From NCBI GenBank assembly GCA_021847625.1, contig JAJZQK010000162.1:1-7103 (forward strand): 7,103 nt of DNA. The letters are read 5' to 3'. The position numbers and the translations under genes are program-made. Below are positions 1-6,124 of this stretch, in pieces; within the stretch, counting starts at the first letter, position 1; the number at the start of each line of letters is the position of its first letter. The stretch comes from Chloroflexota bacterium (GTDB taxonomy: Bacteria > Chloroflexota > FW602-bin22 > JAMCYS01). A model generated the notes under the pieces. The model was given only the letters and a program-made list of their open reading frames with translations. It made no database searches and was not told the DNA's origin.

Positions 1-109
1 GAGGCCCTCTCTGCTGGTGCCGATCTGGCTTCTCGACTTCATGTCGACCAAGACTCGTGGCCATGAAGCCAGCCGGCCGATCCGCCTCGAGAGGCGCAAG
101 ATCGTAAGC
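1..109. other. Left-edge segment, no gene called
   Basis: This short edge segment lies downstream of the minus-strand aldolase. Several frames stay open to the window edge. On the minus strand, ATGs at about 61-63 and 41-43 could begin a further gene, but neither has a convincing Shine-Dalgarno sequence. On the plus strand the edge-open frames end at stops with no recognisable family signature. I cannot decide whether a gene is present. The only structure seen is a GC-rich palindrome at 83-96, listed separately. Confidence 0.4.
83..96 (-). terminator. GC-rich hairpin after the aldolase (weak terminator candidate)
   Basis: CGCCTC and GAGGCG form perfect 6-base arms with a 2-base centre, starting about 13 bases past the aldolase stop codon. 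As RNA the innermost pairs would open to make a loop. No T-run follows on the minus strand, so this is not a classical intrinsic terminator. It may be only an mRNA 3' stem or chance in GC-rich sequence. Confidence 0.22.
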
Positions 110-886
110 CTAGACCAGGTATGCTTGTTTCCATTGACGTATGGTCTCCAGCCCTCGTGAGGCACCCGCTATCAGGAACTGTATGTCACCGCTTGCCGTG
201 AGGAATCGAAACCCCTGTTGCGCTCGGTACACTGCGTCGTCAGGCGAGGCACAGGCGAACCCGGCGATTTTGCCCGTATTGTGGCAGGCTGCCAGCACCC
301 GTTCAAGCGCACGCGCATGCTCTTCTCGGTGAGGTGCGTCTTGCGGCAAGAATCCGAGCGACAGGGCCAAGTCCCCCGGGCCCACCCAGCAGCCGTCGAC
401 TCCGGGCGTCGCCAGAATGGCTTCCGCATTCCCCACTGCCTGCGCACTTTCGATCTGGACTGCCACGAACATCTGCTCGTCAACCCATTCTGCATAGGCA
501 TCGCCGAGAGCTCTCGCCCGGCCCCAGCCCCAGGAACGGCTCCCTAGTGGTGGGAATCGGCAAGCGTCGGCTGCCAGCTTGGCCTCGGCCGCCGTATTCA
601 CCATCGGTACGATGATACCGAGCATCCCCTCATCCAGCAATCGGCCGATCATAGTGTAGTTGTTAGCGGCGACTCTTGCCATAGGCACGGCCCGACCGGC
701 GCTCATCGCGGACGTAGCGGCAATGGTGGAGTCTGACCCCCACGACCCGTGCTGGGTGTCGAGGAGGATGAAGTCGATGCCGCAATCGCTGAGCGCCTCT
801 GCGGCGAGTGGTGACCCCAGGCCTAGCCAGTAGCCGAATGCGGGTTCACCCCTGAGCAACATCTGTTTGGTAGTGTTCAATCTCAC
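110..886 (-). CDS. HpcH/HpaI-family class II pyruvate aldolase (left arm)
   Basis: Predicted metal-dependent cytosolic aldolase that reversibly splits 2-oxo-4-hydroxy acids into pyruvate (or a close 2-oxo acid) and an aldehyde; relatives act on hydroxyheptenedioate, 2-keto-3-deoxyrhamnonate and ketodeoxyglucarate. Counting from the GTG at 895, visible family residues are His49 in DTQHG (catalytic base), Arg74 in ARVAANN, the FPPLGSRSWG loop (114-123), metal ligand Glu149 in VQIES and Asp175 in VGPGDLALSLG. Length (258-261 aa) is normal for the family. Two GTG starts are possible. The one at 895 is only 2 nt from AAGGGG (898-903); the one at 886 is 11 nt away and gives the family-like beginning VRLNTTKQML, so I prefer 886. 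It is last in the left arm, 135 bp after E2, and may be co-transcribed. It is a clear paralog of the aldolase at 5338-6108. The substrate is unknown. Confidence 0.93.
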   Translation of the reverse strand: MRLNTTKQMLLRGEPAFGYWLGLGSPLAAEALSDCGIDFILLDTQHGSWGSDSTIAATSAMSAGRAVPMARVAANNYTMIGRLLDEGMLGIIVPMVNTAAEAKLAADACRFPPLGSRSWGWGRARALGDAYAEWVDEQMFVAVQIESAQAVGNAEAILATPGVDGCWVGPGDLALSLGFLPQDAPHREEHARALERVLAACHNTGKIAGFACASPDDAVYRAQQGFRFLTASGDIQFLIAGASRGLETIRQWKQAYLV

Positions 887-1021
887 TGATCTCACGACCC
901 CTTCGTATCCAAGTCTGAATCTGCTTCAGCGCGTATTGACCAGCAGAGTTCGGAACCATACTTGACCCAATCCATCCCACGCACCTGGGAGGGGATGCAC
1001 GCCGGCCCATAATTTGCTGAC
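887..1021 (-). other. Gap between E2 and aldolase with possible stem-loop
   Basis: This is the longest gap inside the left arm. CATCCC (973-978) and GGGATG (992-997) can pair as a 6-bp stem around a 13-nt loop, with no T-run after it on the minus strand. I see no good -35/-10 pair for the aldolase. The likeliest reading is an intra-operon spacer with a processing or attenuation stem, but a weak separate promoter cannot be excluded. Confidence 0.3.
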
Positions 1022-2212
1022 TCATCCCTCGGTATGCTCAAGAAGGAAATGTTCATCCTTGATCAGCTCCGCAACGCGCCCAAGTAGAAGCGCTGCCTCA
1101 CTTCCATCGGCAACGCGGTGGTCCCAAGTAAGGGAGAGCACAACCGACGGTTGCACAACCAGATCCTCTCCGATTACCAGGGGACGGGGTGCAATCCTAC
1201 CGACCCCCAGTATTGCCGACTGGGGAGGATTCAGAATTGGCGTGAAGGCATCTGCGCCATACATCCCGAGGTTGGTGATAGTCACAGTCCCCCCGGCGAG
1301 TTCGTCGGGCAGCAACGCGTTCTTGGCCGCCCTTGTTGCCATGTCGTCAATCACACGGCTGATGTCAAGGAGCGAGCGGGCCTCGACGTTACGCACGACC
1401 GGCACGATCAATCCCTGCTGATGGGCCACGGCAACTCCCATATGAACCTCGGCCAGCTGAATTACCTCTTCTCCCTCGATCACCGCGTTCAGCGCTGGCT
1501 GCTCGACCATGGCAGTTGCCAGCGCGTGGGCAAGAAGGGCATCATAGCTGACCCTCACACCGATCTCTTTCTCTCGGTCAAGCAGCGCCTGACGTGCCCT
1601 GACCAGGGTAGCTGCCTCGACCTCACGCATAACGGTCAACTGAGCCGTGCTGACCAGACTGGCCATCATTCGTTCGGCGATCAACTTGCGCCGGCCTGTC
1701 AACGGTATCCTGCGTAGCACCTTGCGTTCTGTCCGATGTGGCTGGGTCTGTGCCGCTTCGACCGCTGCAAGTACATCTGCTTCCACAATGCGCCCGCCCG
1801 GGCCGCTGCCCACCAAGGACGCCAGGTCGACCTTGTGCTGTGCCGCCAATCTGCGGGCAATGGGGCTGGCGATGATCTCAGCACGCTCCGGCCTTTGTGC
1901 TGGCGCAGATCGTGGTAGGTCGTGAGCGGGTGCCAGTCCGCTTTCGATCCCAGAACGTTGACCTGGCGCTGACTCGCCCGGACCGAGTACATGGCCGAGA
2001 AGGCCGCCAACTTGTACTGCCGCCCCTTCTGCCGCGGCTTGGTGCACGATCCCCTCTAAAGGCGCCTCTACGGTGTGCGTCACCTTGTCGGTTTCGATCT
2101 CGAGTATCTCCTCCCCTCGGCGCACCTTCGTCTGATCTGCCACGAGCCAGCGCGCGACCCTACCTTCCGTCATGTCCATGCCCAGTTGGGGCATCAGAAC
2201 CGGTGTTGACAT
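1022..2212 (-). CDS. 2-oxo acid dehydrogenase E2 (dihydrolipoamide acyltransferase)
   Basis: Core acyltransferase of the complex: it accepts the acyl group from E1 on a swinging lipoyl arm and passes it to CoA. Domains over 396 aa: one N-terminal lipoyl domain (about 1-77) with lipoylated Lys43 in IETDKVTHTVEAP; an Ala/Pro-rich linker (about 80-110); a peripheral subunit-binding domain (about 112-150, ASPIARRLAAQHKVDL with GSGPGGRI); and the catalytic domain (about 165-396) with TITNLGMYGADAF and the active-site motif WDHRVADG (His365, Asp369). The opening MPQLGMDMTEGRV is common in acetoin/pyruvate-type E2 proteins. ATG at 2212 has GAGGTG 5 nt upstream. It lies 46 bp after E1 beta. All key residues are intact. 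The acyl group is most likely acetyl, by homology only; a branched-chain or other acyl group cannot be excluded. There is no E3 gene nearby. Confidence 0.96.
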   Translation of the reverse strand: MSTPVLMPQLGMDMTEGRVARWLVADQTKVRRGEEILEIETDKVTHTVEAPLEGIVHQAAAEGAAVQVGGLLGHVLGPGESAPGQRSGIESGLAPAHDLPRSAPAQRPERAEIIASPIARRLAAQHKVDLASLVGSGPGGRIVEADVLAAVEAAQTQPHRTERKVLRRIPLTGRRKLIAERMMASLVSTAQLTVMREVEAATLVRARQALLDREKEIGVRVSYDALLAHALATAMVEQPALNAVIEGEEVIQLAEVHMGVAVAHQQGLIVPVVRNVEARSLLDISRVIDDMATRAAKNALLPDELAGGTVTITNLGMYGADAFTPILNPPQSAILGVGRIAPRPLVIGEDLVVQPSVVLSLTWDHRVADGSEAALLLGRVAELIKDEHFLLEHTEG

Positions 2213-2258
2213 TATGGCACCTCAAGAAAGAACGTGAGCTCTGTGTACCTTGGCGGCG

Positions 2259-3260
2259 TCATCCTACCAGCGATCCAGCTACCTCGCGCACAGCAGCGAC
2301 TATGTCCTTTGTCTGGGGAATCGCCTCGTCCTCAAGGGTCCGATTCGCTGGGATCGGTACGTCCTCGGCTGCAACCCGGATCACCGGAGCATCGAGGTAT
2401 CCGAAGGCTTCCTCCCCGACCGTTGCCGCTACCTCCGACGCGAAGCCGCCAGTCTTGCAGCCTTCGTTGACGACTACACAGCGATGCGTCCGCCGCACGG
2501 AGGCCACAATCGCAGCGACGTCGAGCGGTTTCAACGTCCGGGGATCGATCACCTCCGCCTCCAGCCCCTCGTCGGCAAGCGTTGCGGCGGCGGCCAACGC
2601 AGTGTGCACCTGGCGGCCATTGGCGACAATCGTCACGTCGCGGCCCTGTCGCTTCACGTCGGCCACCCCCACTGGCAGCAGATACTCTCCCTCTGGGACA
2701 GGGCCCTTCCCCCAGTGCAGGGCCTTGTGCTCTATGAAGATAACTGGGTTGTCATCCCTAATGGCCGCCTTGAGTAAACCCTTGGCATCGTAGGGGGTGG
2801 ATGGTGCCACTACGAGCAACCCGGGGGTGTGCACGAACCAGTTCTCAAGGCTCTGTGAGTGGTGACCAGCGGCTCCTGCCCCAGCGCCGCTGGGGGCGCG
2901 AATGACCAGCGGCACCCTAGCCTTCCCTCCGAACATATAGCGCACCTTAGCTACCTGGTTGGCAATCTGGTCCATGCACACGCAGACCAAGTCGATGAAC
3001 ATCAGTTCGACTACGGGCCGACTGCCGGTCAGGGCTGCTCCCAGGGCAGCGCCGATCAGACCCGACTCCGAGATTGGCGTATTGCGTACACGCTCTGTCC
3101 CGAAGCGTTCTGGCAGGTTGGTCATCTCCCCCCGCACGCCCCGTCCCGCTCCGGTCGGTGAGGCGACATCCTCGCCCATCACGAAGACGTCGGGATCACG
3201 CGCCATCTCCTCATGCAGGGCCTCACTTATTGCCTGGATGTAGGTAATCTCCCTTGCCAT
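2259..3260 (-). CDS. 2-oxo acid dehydrogenase E1 beta subunit (acetoin/pyruvate type)
   Basis: Beta half of the alpha2-beta2 thiamine-diphosphate decarboxylase/dehydrogenase E1. It pairs with the E1 alpha encoded immediately upstream. The 333-aa length is typical. The pyrimidine-binding domain fills the N-terminal half: REITYIQAISEAL start, GEDV (29-32), the conserved Glu65 in PISESGLIGAALGAAL (cofactor activation in this family) and HHSQSLENWF (133-142). The transketolase C-terminal domain follows: VTIVANGRQVHTAL (209-222), then EVIDPRTLKPLD (236-247). The end, PIPANRTLEDEAIPQ, is family-like. ATG at 3260 is preceded by a strong AGGAGG (3273-3278) with a long 12-nt spacing; the start agrees with the family N-terminus. 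It lies 42 bp after E1 alpha. I see no disruption. Confidence 0.96.
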   Translation of the reverse strand: MAREITYIQAISEALHEEMARDPDVFVMGEDVASPTGAGRGVRGEMTNLPERFGTERVRNTPISESGLIGAALGAALTGSRPVVELMFIDLVCVCMDQIANQVAKVRYMFGGKARVPLVIRAPSGAGAGAAGHHSQSLENWFVHTPGLLVVAPSTPYDAKGLLKAAIRDDNPVIFIEHKALHWGKGPVPEGEYLLPVGVADVKRQGRDVTIVANGRQVHTALAAAATLADEGLEAEVIDPRTLKPLDVAAIVASVRRTHRCVVVNEGCKTGGFASEVAATVGEEAFGYLDAPVIRVAAEDVPIPANRTLEDEAIPQTKDIVAAVREVAGSLVG

Positions 3261-3302
3261 CGCTTCAAGTTGCCTCCTTAGACGATTCCGCGCGGAGTGC
3301 TT

Positions 3303-4313
3303 CTATACCACTTGGTCTATTGGCTTCAGCGGGACGTATACGTCAGCGGTCAGTTCTTCGAGGGGCGGTTCGGGGCTCGCCAACGCGAATGCAACTGCTG
3401 CCGTGACTTCAGACTCGATCTCGGCCTGGATTGCTCCGTCCGTATTCTCCGTGAGGATACCCCTCTCCACTAAGTGATCCTTGAACCTGGCGATCGGGTC
3501 ACGAAGCTTCCATTCCTCCACCTCCGCACCATCTCGATAGAGAGCGGGGTCGCCCACGAAGTGGCCGAGATGACGGTAGGTCTTGCACTCGAGCAACGTG
3601 GGGCCATCCCCGGCCCGTGCTCGCGCGAGGGCAGCGGCCGCTGCCTCGTGGACTGCCAGCACGTCGTTACCGTCAACAATGACGCCGGGAATACCATAGC
3701 CGTGGGCCCGGTCGGCAATGTCGGCCACGGAGGTCGTAAGGCGTAGAGGCGAAAACATACCGTAGAGGTTGTTCTCGCAAACGAAGACGACCGGCAATTT
3801 CCAGATGGCAGCTAGGTTGAGTGCCTCGTGGAACGCACCGGTGTTCGAGGCGCCGTCACCGAAGAAGCAAACCACGGACCAATTGGTACCCTTGAGGCGA
3901 CTGGAGAGGGCGGCGCCCACCGCGATGGGCAGGCCGGCGCCGACGATGCCGTTTGCCCCGAGGATGCCAAGGTCCATGTCGGCAATGTGCATTGTGCCTC
4001 CCTTGCCTTTGCAGTAACCCGTGGCCTTCGTGAATAGCTCAGCCATCATCGGCTTGAACTCCCCGCCCTTGGCAATGCAATGCCCGTGGCCGCGGTGAGT
4101 GCTCGTGATGTAGTCTGTCGGTTGCAAGAGGCTACAGACCCCCACAGCCACCGCCTCTTCACCGACGTAAAGGTGCGGTCCACCCCTAATCAAGCCTCGA
4201 TTTATGCAGTCGAACACTGCATACTCGAACTTCCTGATTCGGGTCATCTGCCGATACATACCTAGTAGATCTTCAGCTGATAGGTCGACCGAAAGCGGGC
4301 TCTTGCTACTCAT
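3303..4313 (-). CDS. 2-oxo acid dehydrogenase E1 alpha subunit (acetoin/pyruvate type)
   Basis: Alpha half of the heterotetrameric E1, which binds the thiamine-diphosphate pyrophosphate and Mg2+, decarboxylates a 2-oxo acid (or cleaves an acyloin such as acetoin) and acylates the lipoyl arm of E2. The 336-aa length is typical. Visible marks: LLGMYRQMTRIRKFE (16-30), HRGHGH (73-78), KGGTMHI (104-110), the ThDP motif from GDG (152-154) to ENN (180-182), and the active-site loop with GHFVGDPALYRDG (250-262), a form common in acetoin-dehydrogenase-type E1 alpha. ATG at 4313 has GAGG 5 nt upstream and GAGGAG slightly further. It is 58 bp after the GntR gene, so regulator and enzyme genes are probably one transcript. 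Acetoin versus pyruvate substrate cannot be decided from sequence. Confidence 0.96.
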   Translation of the reverse strand: MSSKSPLSVDLSAEDLLGMYRQMTRIRKFEYAVFDCINRGLIRGGPHLYVGEEAVAVGVCSLLQPTDYITSTHRGHGHCIAKGGEFKPMMAELFTKATGYCKGKGGTMHIADMDLGILGANGIVGAGLPIAVGAALSSRLKGTNWSVVCFFGDGASNTGAFHEALNLAAIWKLPVVFVCENNLYGMFSPLRLTTSVADIADRAHGYGIPGVIVDGNDVLAVHEAAAAALARARAGDGPTLLECKTYRHLGHFVGDPALYRDGAEVEEWKLRDPIARFKDHLVERGILTENTDGAIQAEIESEVTAAVAFALASPEPPLEELTADVYVPLKPIDQVV

Positions 4314-4371
4314 CGCATCCTCGCTCCTCTAGCCTGATTTCCCGATTTCATACCACTTCGCCTCTTTGGGT

Positions 4372-5037
4372 TCACGATGCCGTGCCTAGGAATGATGCCG
4401 TTACAGCATCCACATGCTCGCGGAGAGCCTGCCGGACTGCCGCTTCGTTGCGCACGTCCAGAGCGGCGAGGATAGCTCTATGCTCCCTCAACGTCGGCAA
4501 GGCGCGCTCATTCGTCACGTTGACAGCCTGGCTGATCCGGCGCACATGCAAGTGAGCGTTCATCTGCTGGTAGGTCGTCAACAGATGCCGATTGTCAGCT
4601 AGCTCCACGACTGCTTGGTGAAACTGGGAATCCTTGGCAGCGAACTTCGGATAGTCGCGATGACATCCCTCATTATCTATTAATCCCTCCATCTCGGCAG
4701 CCAAACGGCCAAGTCCGACTAGCCTCTGCGGGGCAAGGGATTCGAGCCGTCTTGTCGCTCCTGCGATCTCGATCAGCAGACGTGCCTGCAGAAGGTCGGC
4801 GAGCCCTTGCGCATCGAGGTGCGCGACGTAGTAGCCCCTTCTGTGGACTTCCTCGACCAGGCCTTGGGCTGCAAGGCGGCTAAGTGCATCTTTGACTGGC
4901 GTGCGACTCACACCCAGTTTCCGGGCAAGTTCGACAGCCAACAGGTGACTGCCTGGGGCCAGACGAGCGCCGAGGACCTGGTCGCGCAGAATCTCGTAGA
5001 CCCGCTCGCCTAGGTCGGGATAGTCTAGAAGCGACAT
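4372..5037 (-). CDS. GntR-family transcriptional regulator, FCD (FadR-like) subfamily
   Basis: DNA-binding regulator, probably a dimer whose C-terminal domain senses a small organic acid. At 221 aa it has the usual family size. The N-terminal winged helix-turn-helix covers about residues 8-72: ERVYEILRDQVLGARLAPG, then VELARKLGVSRTPVKDALSRL and the wing VEEVHRRGYYVA. The FCD helical domain follows (about 78-215), with metal-ligand-like Asp136 and His140 in DSQFHQAV, His186 in REHRAIL and His208 in REHVDAV, so a metal-binding subtype is likely. I chose ATG 5037, with AGGAGG 12 nt upstream; the frame stays open for 66 more codons, but these look non-coding and cross the predicted promoter. As first gene of the left arm, facing a divergent operon, it probably regulates both arms and itself. 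Its ligand is unknown; aldolase or dehydrogenase substrates are reasonable guesses. Confidence 0.94.
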   Translation of the reverse strand: MSLLDYPDLGERVYEILRDQVLGARLAPGSHLLAVELARKLGVSRTPVKDALSRLAAQGLVEEVHRRGYYVAHLDAQGLADLLQARLLIEIAGATRRLESLAPQRLVGLGRLAAEMEGLIDNEGCHRDYPKFAAKDSQFHQAVVELADNRHLLTTYQQMNAHLHVRRISQAVNVTNERALPTLREHRAILAALDVRNEAAVRQALREHVDAVTASFLGTAS

Positions 5038-5049
5038 AGTGCTCAGTTG

Positions 5050-5055
5050 CCTCCT
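5050..5055 (-). promoter_or_regulatory. Ribosome binding site of the GntR gene
   Basis: AGGAGG on the minus strand, 12 nt before the ATG at 5037. This supports the 221-aa protein over the longer in-frame extension. The 11-nt segment containing it (5045-5055) is repeated exactly before E1 beta (3268-3278), at the same distance from the start codon. Confidence 0.65.
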
Positions 5056-5122
5056 GCATAAGTCGGGTCGGCCGGCTGGCGTGGATGTCGCATGTTGGGT
5101 TCCGCACTGTGTATGCACTGCC

Positions 5123-5151
5123 ACTCTAACAGGCACCGTGTCCCTTGTCAA
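5123..5151 (-). promoter_or_regulatory. Sigma70-like promoter for the GntR-E1-E2 operon
   Basis: On the minus strand, TTGACA (5151-5146) and TAGAGT (5128-5123) are 17 bp apart. The -10 is extended by TG one base upstream (TGTTAGAGT). The -35 is a perfect consensus and the -10 matches 4 of 6. The predicted start near 5116 would leave a leader of about 80 nt before the GntR ATG. A palindrome covers the -35. Confidence 0.55.
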
Positions 5152-5154
5152 GGG
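5142..5154. promoter_or_regulatory. Palindromic operator candidate over the minus -35
   Basis: CCCTTG and CAAGGG are perfect 6-base arms around a single T. The minus-strand -35 (5146-5151) lies inside it, so a bound dimer would block RNA polymerase. FCD-type GntR regulators usually bind short palindromes, which makes autoregulation a reasonable inference. The same core, TTGTCAAG, recurs at 5305-5312. Confidence 0.4.
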
Positions 5155-5182
5155 GTCGGTGCATTTGGGCACGGGCATGAGC

Positions 5183-5211
5183 TTGACAGCTCGGCTACGG
5201 GATGGTACATT
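5183..5211 (+). promoter_or_regulatory. Sigma70-like promoter for the aldolase-SDR-E1 operon
   Basis: TTGACA (5183-5188) and TACATT (5206-5211) are separated by 17 bp. The -35 is perfect and the -10 matches 4 of 6. The predicted start near 5218 leaves a leader of about 120 nt before the aldolase ATG, containing the inverted repeat at 5232-5258. It lies back to back with the minus-strand promoter; the two -35 boxes are 31 bp apart. Confidence 0.55.
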
Positions 5212-5231
5212 GGCCTGGTATTCAAGACGCC

Positions 5232-5258
5232 GCACTCGGAATGCACGATTCCGTGTGC
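5232..5258. promoter_or_regulatory. Inverted repeat in the right-arm leader (operator candidate)
   Basis: GCACTCGGAAT and ATTCCGTGTGC form 11-base arms, 10 of 11 complementary, around GCACG. The repeat begins about 14 bp after the predicted transcription start. It could be a roadblock or repression operator for the GntR protein, or a 5'-leader stem-loop in the mRNA. No T-run follows, so it is not an intrinsic terminator. Confidence 0.45.
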
Positions 5259-5337
5259 CTTCAACAGGAAGGCCAAAGACCGGGCGGCGAGGTAGCAGGG
5301 GCGTTTGTCAAGAAGAAAGGTGAGTGGAGAGGAGACC

Positions 5338-6108
5338 ATGTCTGTTCAGATGCCAGCCAGCAGGACCAAGCAGGCGCTCCGGGAGGGTCGCACGGCCCTC
5401 GGCGCCTCTATGGCGTCGGCAAGCTCACTGATGGCGGAGCTTATGGCGCTTCAGGGATTCGATTTCGTGGTGATCGATCTCCAACACAGCGAGTCGAACA
5501 TCAACGACATTCAGCGACTGGTCCACGCCGTCTTAATCGGCGGGGCAAATCCTATTGTCCGAGTGCCTGGCAATGACTCGATTATGATCCAGCGCTGTCT
5601 GGATCTGGGAGCCTACGGCGTAATCGTGCCGTACGTGAACACCGTGGATGATGCGGAGAGGGTCGTGCGCGCCGCCAAGTACCCTCCTCTAGGGCAAAGG
5701 TCATGGGGTCCGGTGCGAGGAGCATTCTACGGGGCCTCCGATTACTTCCAGCGAGCCAACGATGAGCTTCTGGTGGTCGTCATGCTTGAGACGCGGCAGG
5801 CCGCAGAAAACGCTCAGGCGATACTGGCGGTCGATGGCGTGGATGGCTGCATTATCGGACCTAACGATCTCGCGATCTCCATGGGCCATCCGTCCGGTCT
5901 TCCGCAGGTACCGCCGGACGCTGAGGAGAATGCGCAACGCATACTAGGGGCAGCCGCCGAGCTGGGCAAGTTTGCCGGCATGTTCTGCCTGGGGACGGAA
6001 GACGCAAGCCGTAGGCTCGAGCAGGGCTTCCGTTTCTTGAACGTTGGTGGCGATGCGCGAATGGCTGCTCGTGCAGCACAGACGGTGCTCGCTGAGCTTA
6101 GACAGTAG
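5338..6108 (+). CDS. HpcH/HpaI-family class II pyruvate aldolase (right arm)
   Basis: Second member of the same aldolase family, first gene of the plus-strand arm. In the 256-aa protein the family residues are His50 in IDLQHSE, Arg75 in VRVPGND, the KYPPLGQRSWG loop (114-124), metal ligand Glu151 in VMLETRQ and Asp177 in IGPNDLAISMG. Their spacing closely follows characterised sugar-acid aldolases of the family. ATG 5338 has GGAG 8 nt upstream (5326-5329) plus another GGAG nearer; the TTG at 5305 would add 11 residues, but lies within the TTGTCAAG element and lacks a good Shine-Dalgarno. The left-arm paralog shares many blocks (IVPxVNT, PPLGxRSWG, GVDGC, QGFRFL) but differs after the RSWG loop and in the N-terminal half, so the substrates may differ. 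It probably yields pyruvate and an aldehyde; the exact substrate is unknown. Confidence 0.93.
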   Translation: MSVQMPASRTKQALREGRTALGASMASASSLMAELMALQGFDFVVIDLQHSESNINDIQRLVHAVLIGGANPIVRVPGNDSIMIQRCLDLGAYGVIVPYVNTVDDAERVVRAAKYPPLGQRSWGPVRGAFYGASDYFQRANDELLVVVMLETRQAAENAQAILAVDGVDGCIIGPNDLAISMGHPSGLPQVPPDAEENAQRILGAAAELGKFAGMFCLGTEDASRRLEQGFRFLNVGGDARMAARAAQTVLAELRQ

Positions 6109-6124
6109 ATGGGGGCAGTGCACT

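Larger units (their letters stand above)
5038..5337. promoter_or_regulatory. Divergent intergenic control region
   Basis: This 300-bp gap separates the GntR gene (minus) from the aldolase gene (plus) and holds no convincing ORF. It carries back-to-back promoters (minus 5123-5151, plus 5183-5211), a perfect palindrome over the minus -35 (5142-5154), and an inverted repeat downstream of the plus start (5232-5258). There is also a GCACTG direct repeat 11 bp apart (5104 and 5115) and a second copy of TTGTCAAG (5305-5312). The arrangement fits a regulator controlling itself and the opposite operon. All site assignments come from reading motifs only. Confidence 0.7.

Noticed and set aside
1897..2793. 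Long plus-strand ORF of 298 codons opposite E2 and E1 beta
   Set aside because: It is antisense to two well-supported genes, bridges their boundary, and its Ser/Arg/Pro-rich translation is a typical GC-rich shadow frame.
68..5080. Inverted 13-base match GCCAGCCGGCCGA (68-80) and its complement (5068-5080)
   Set aside because: A 13-base match in GC-rich sequence of this length is expected about once by chance; although extension gives 18 of 20 matches, nothing else links the two sites.
5038..5235. 66-codon N-terminal extension of the GntR regulator
   Set aside because: The extension has no family similarity, crosses the predicted promoter and palindrome, and the internal ATG at 5037 has its own AGGAGG.
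6044..6124. Upstream in-frame start of the SDR gene overlapping the aldolase
   Set aside because: The 27 added residues come from the aldolase coding sequence in another frame, and the SDR fold begins right after the ATG at 6125.
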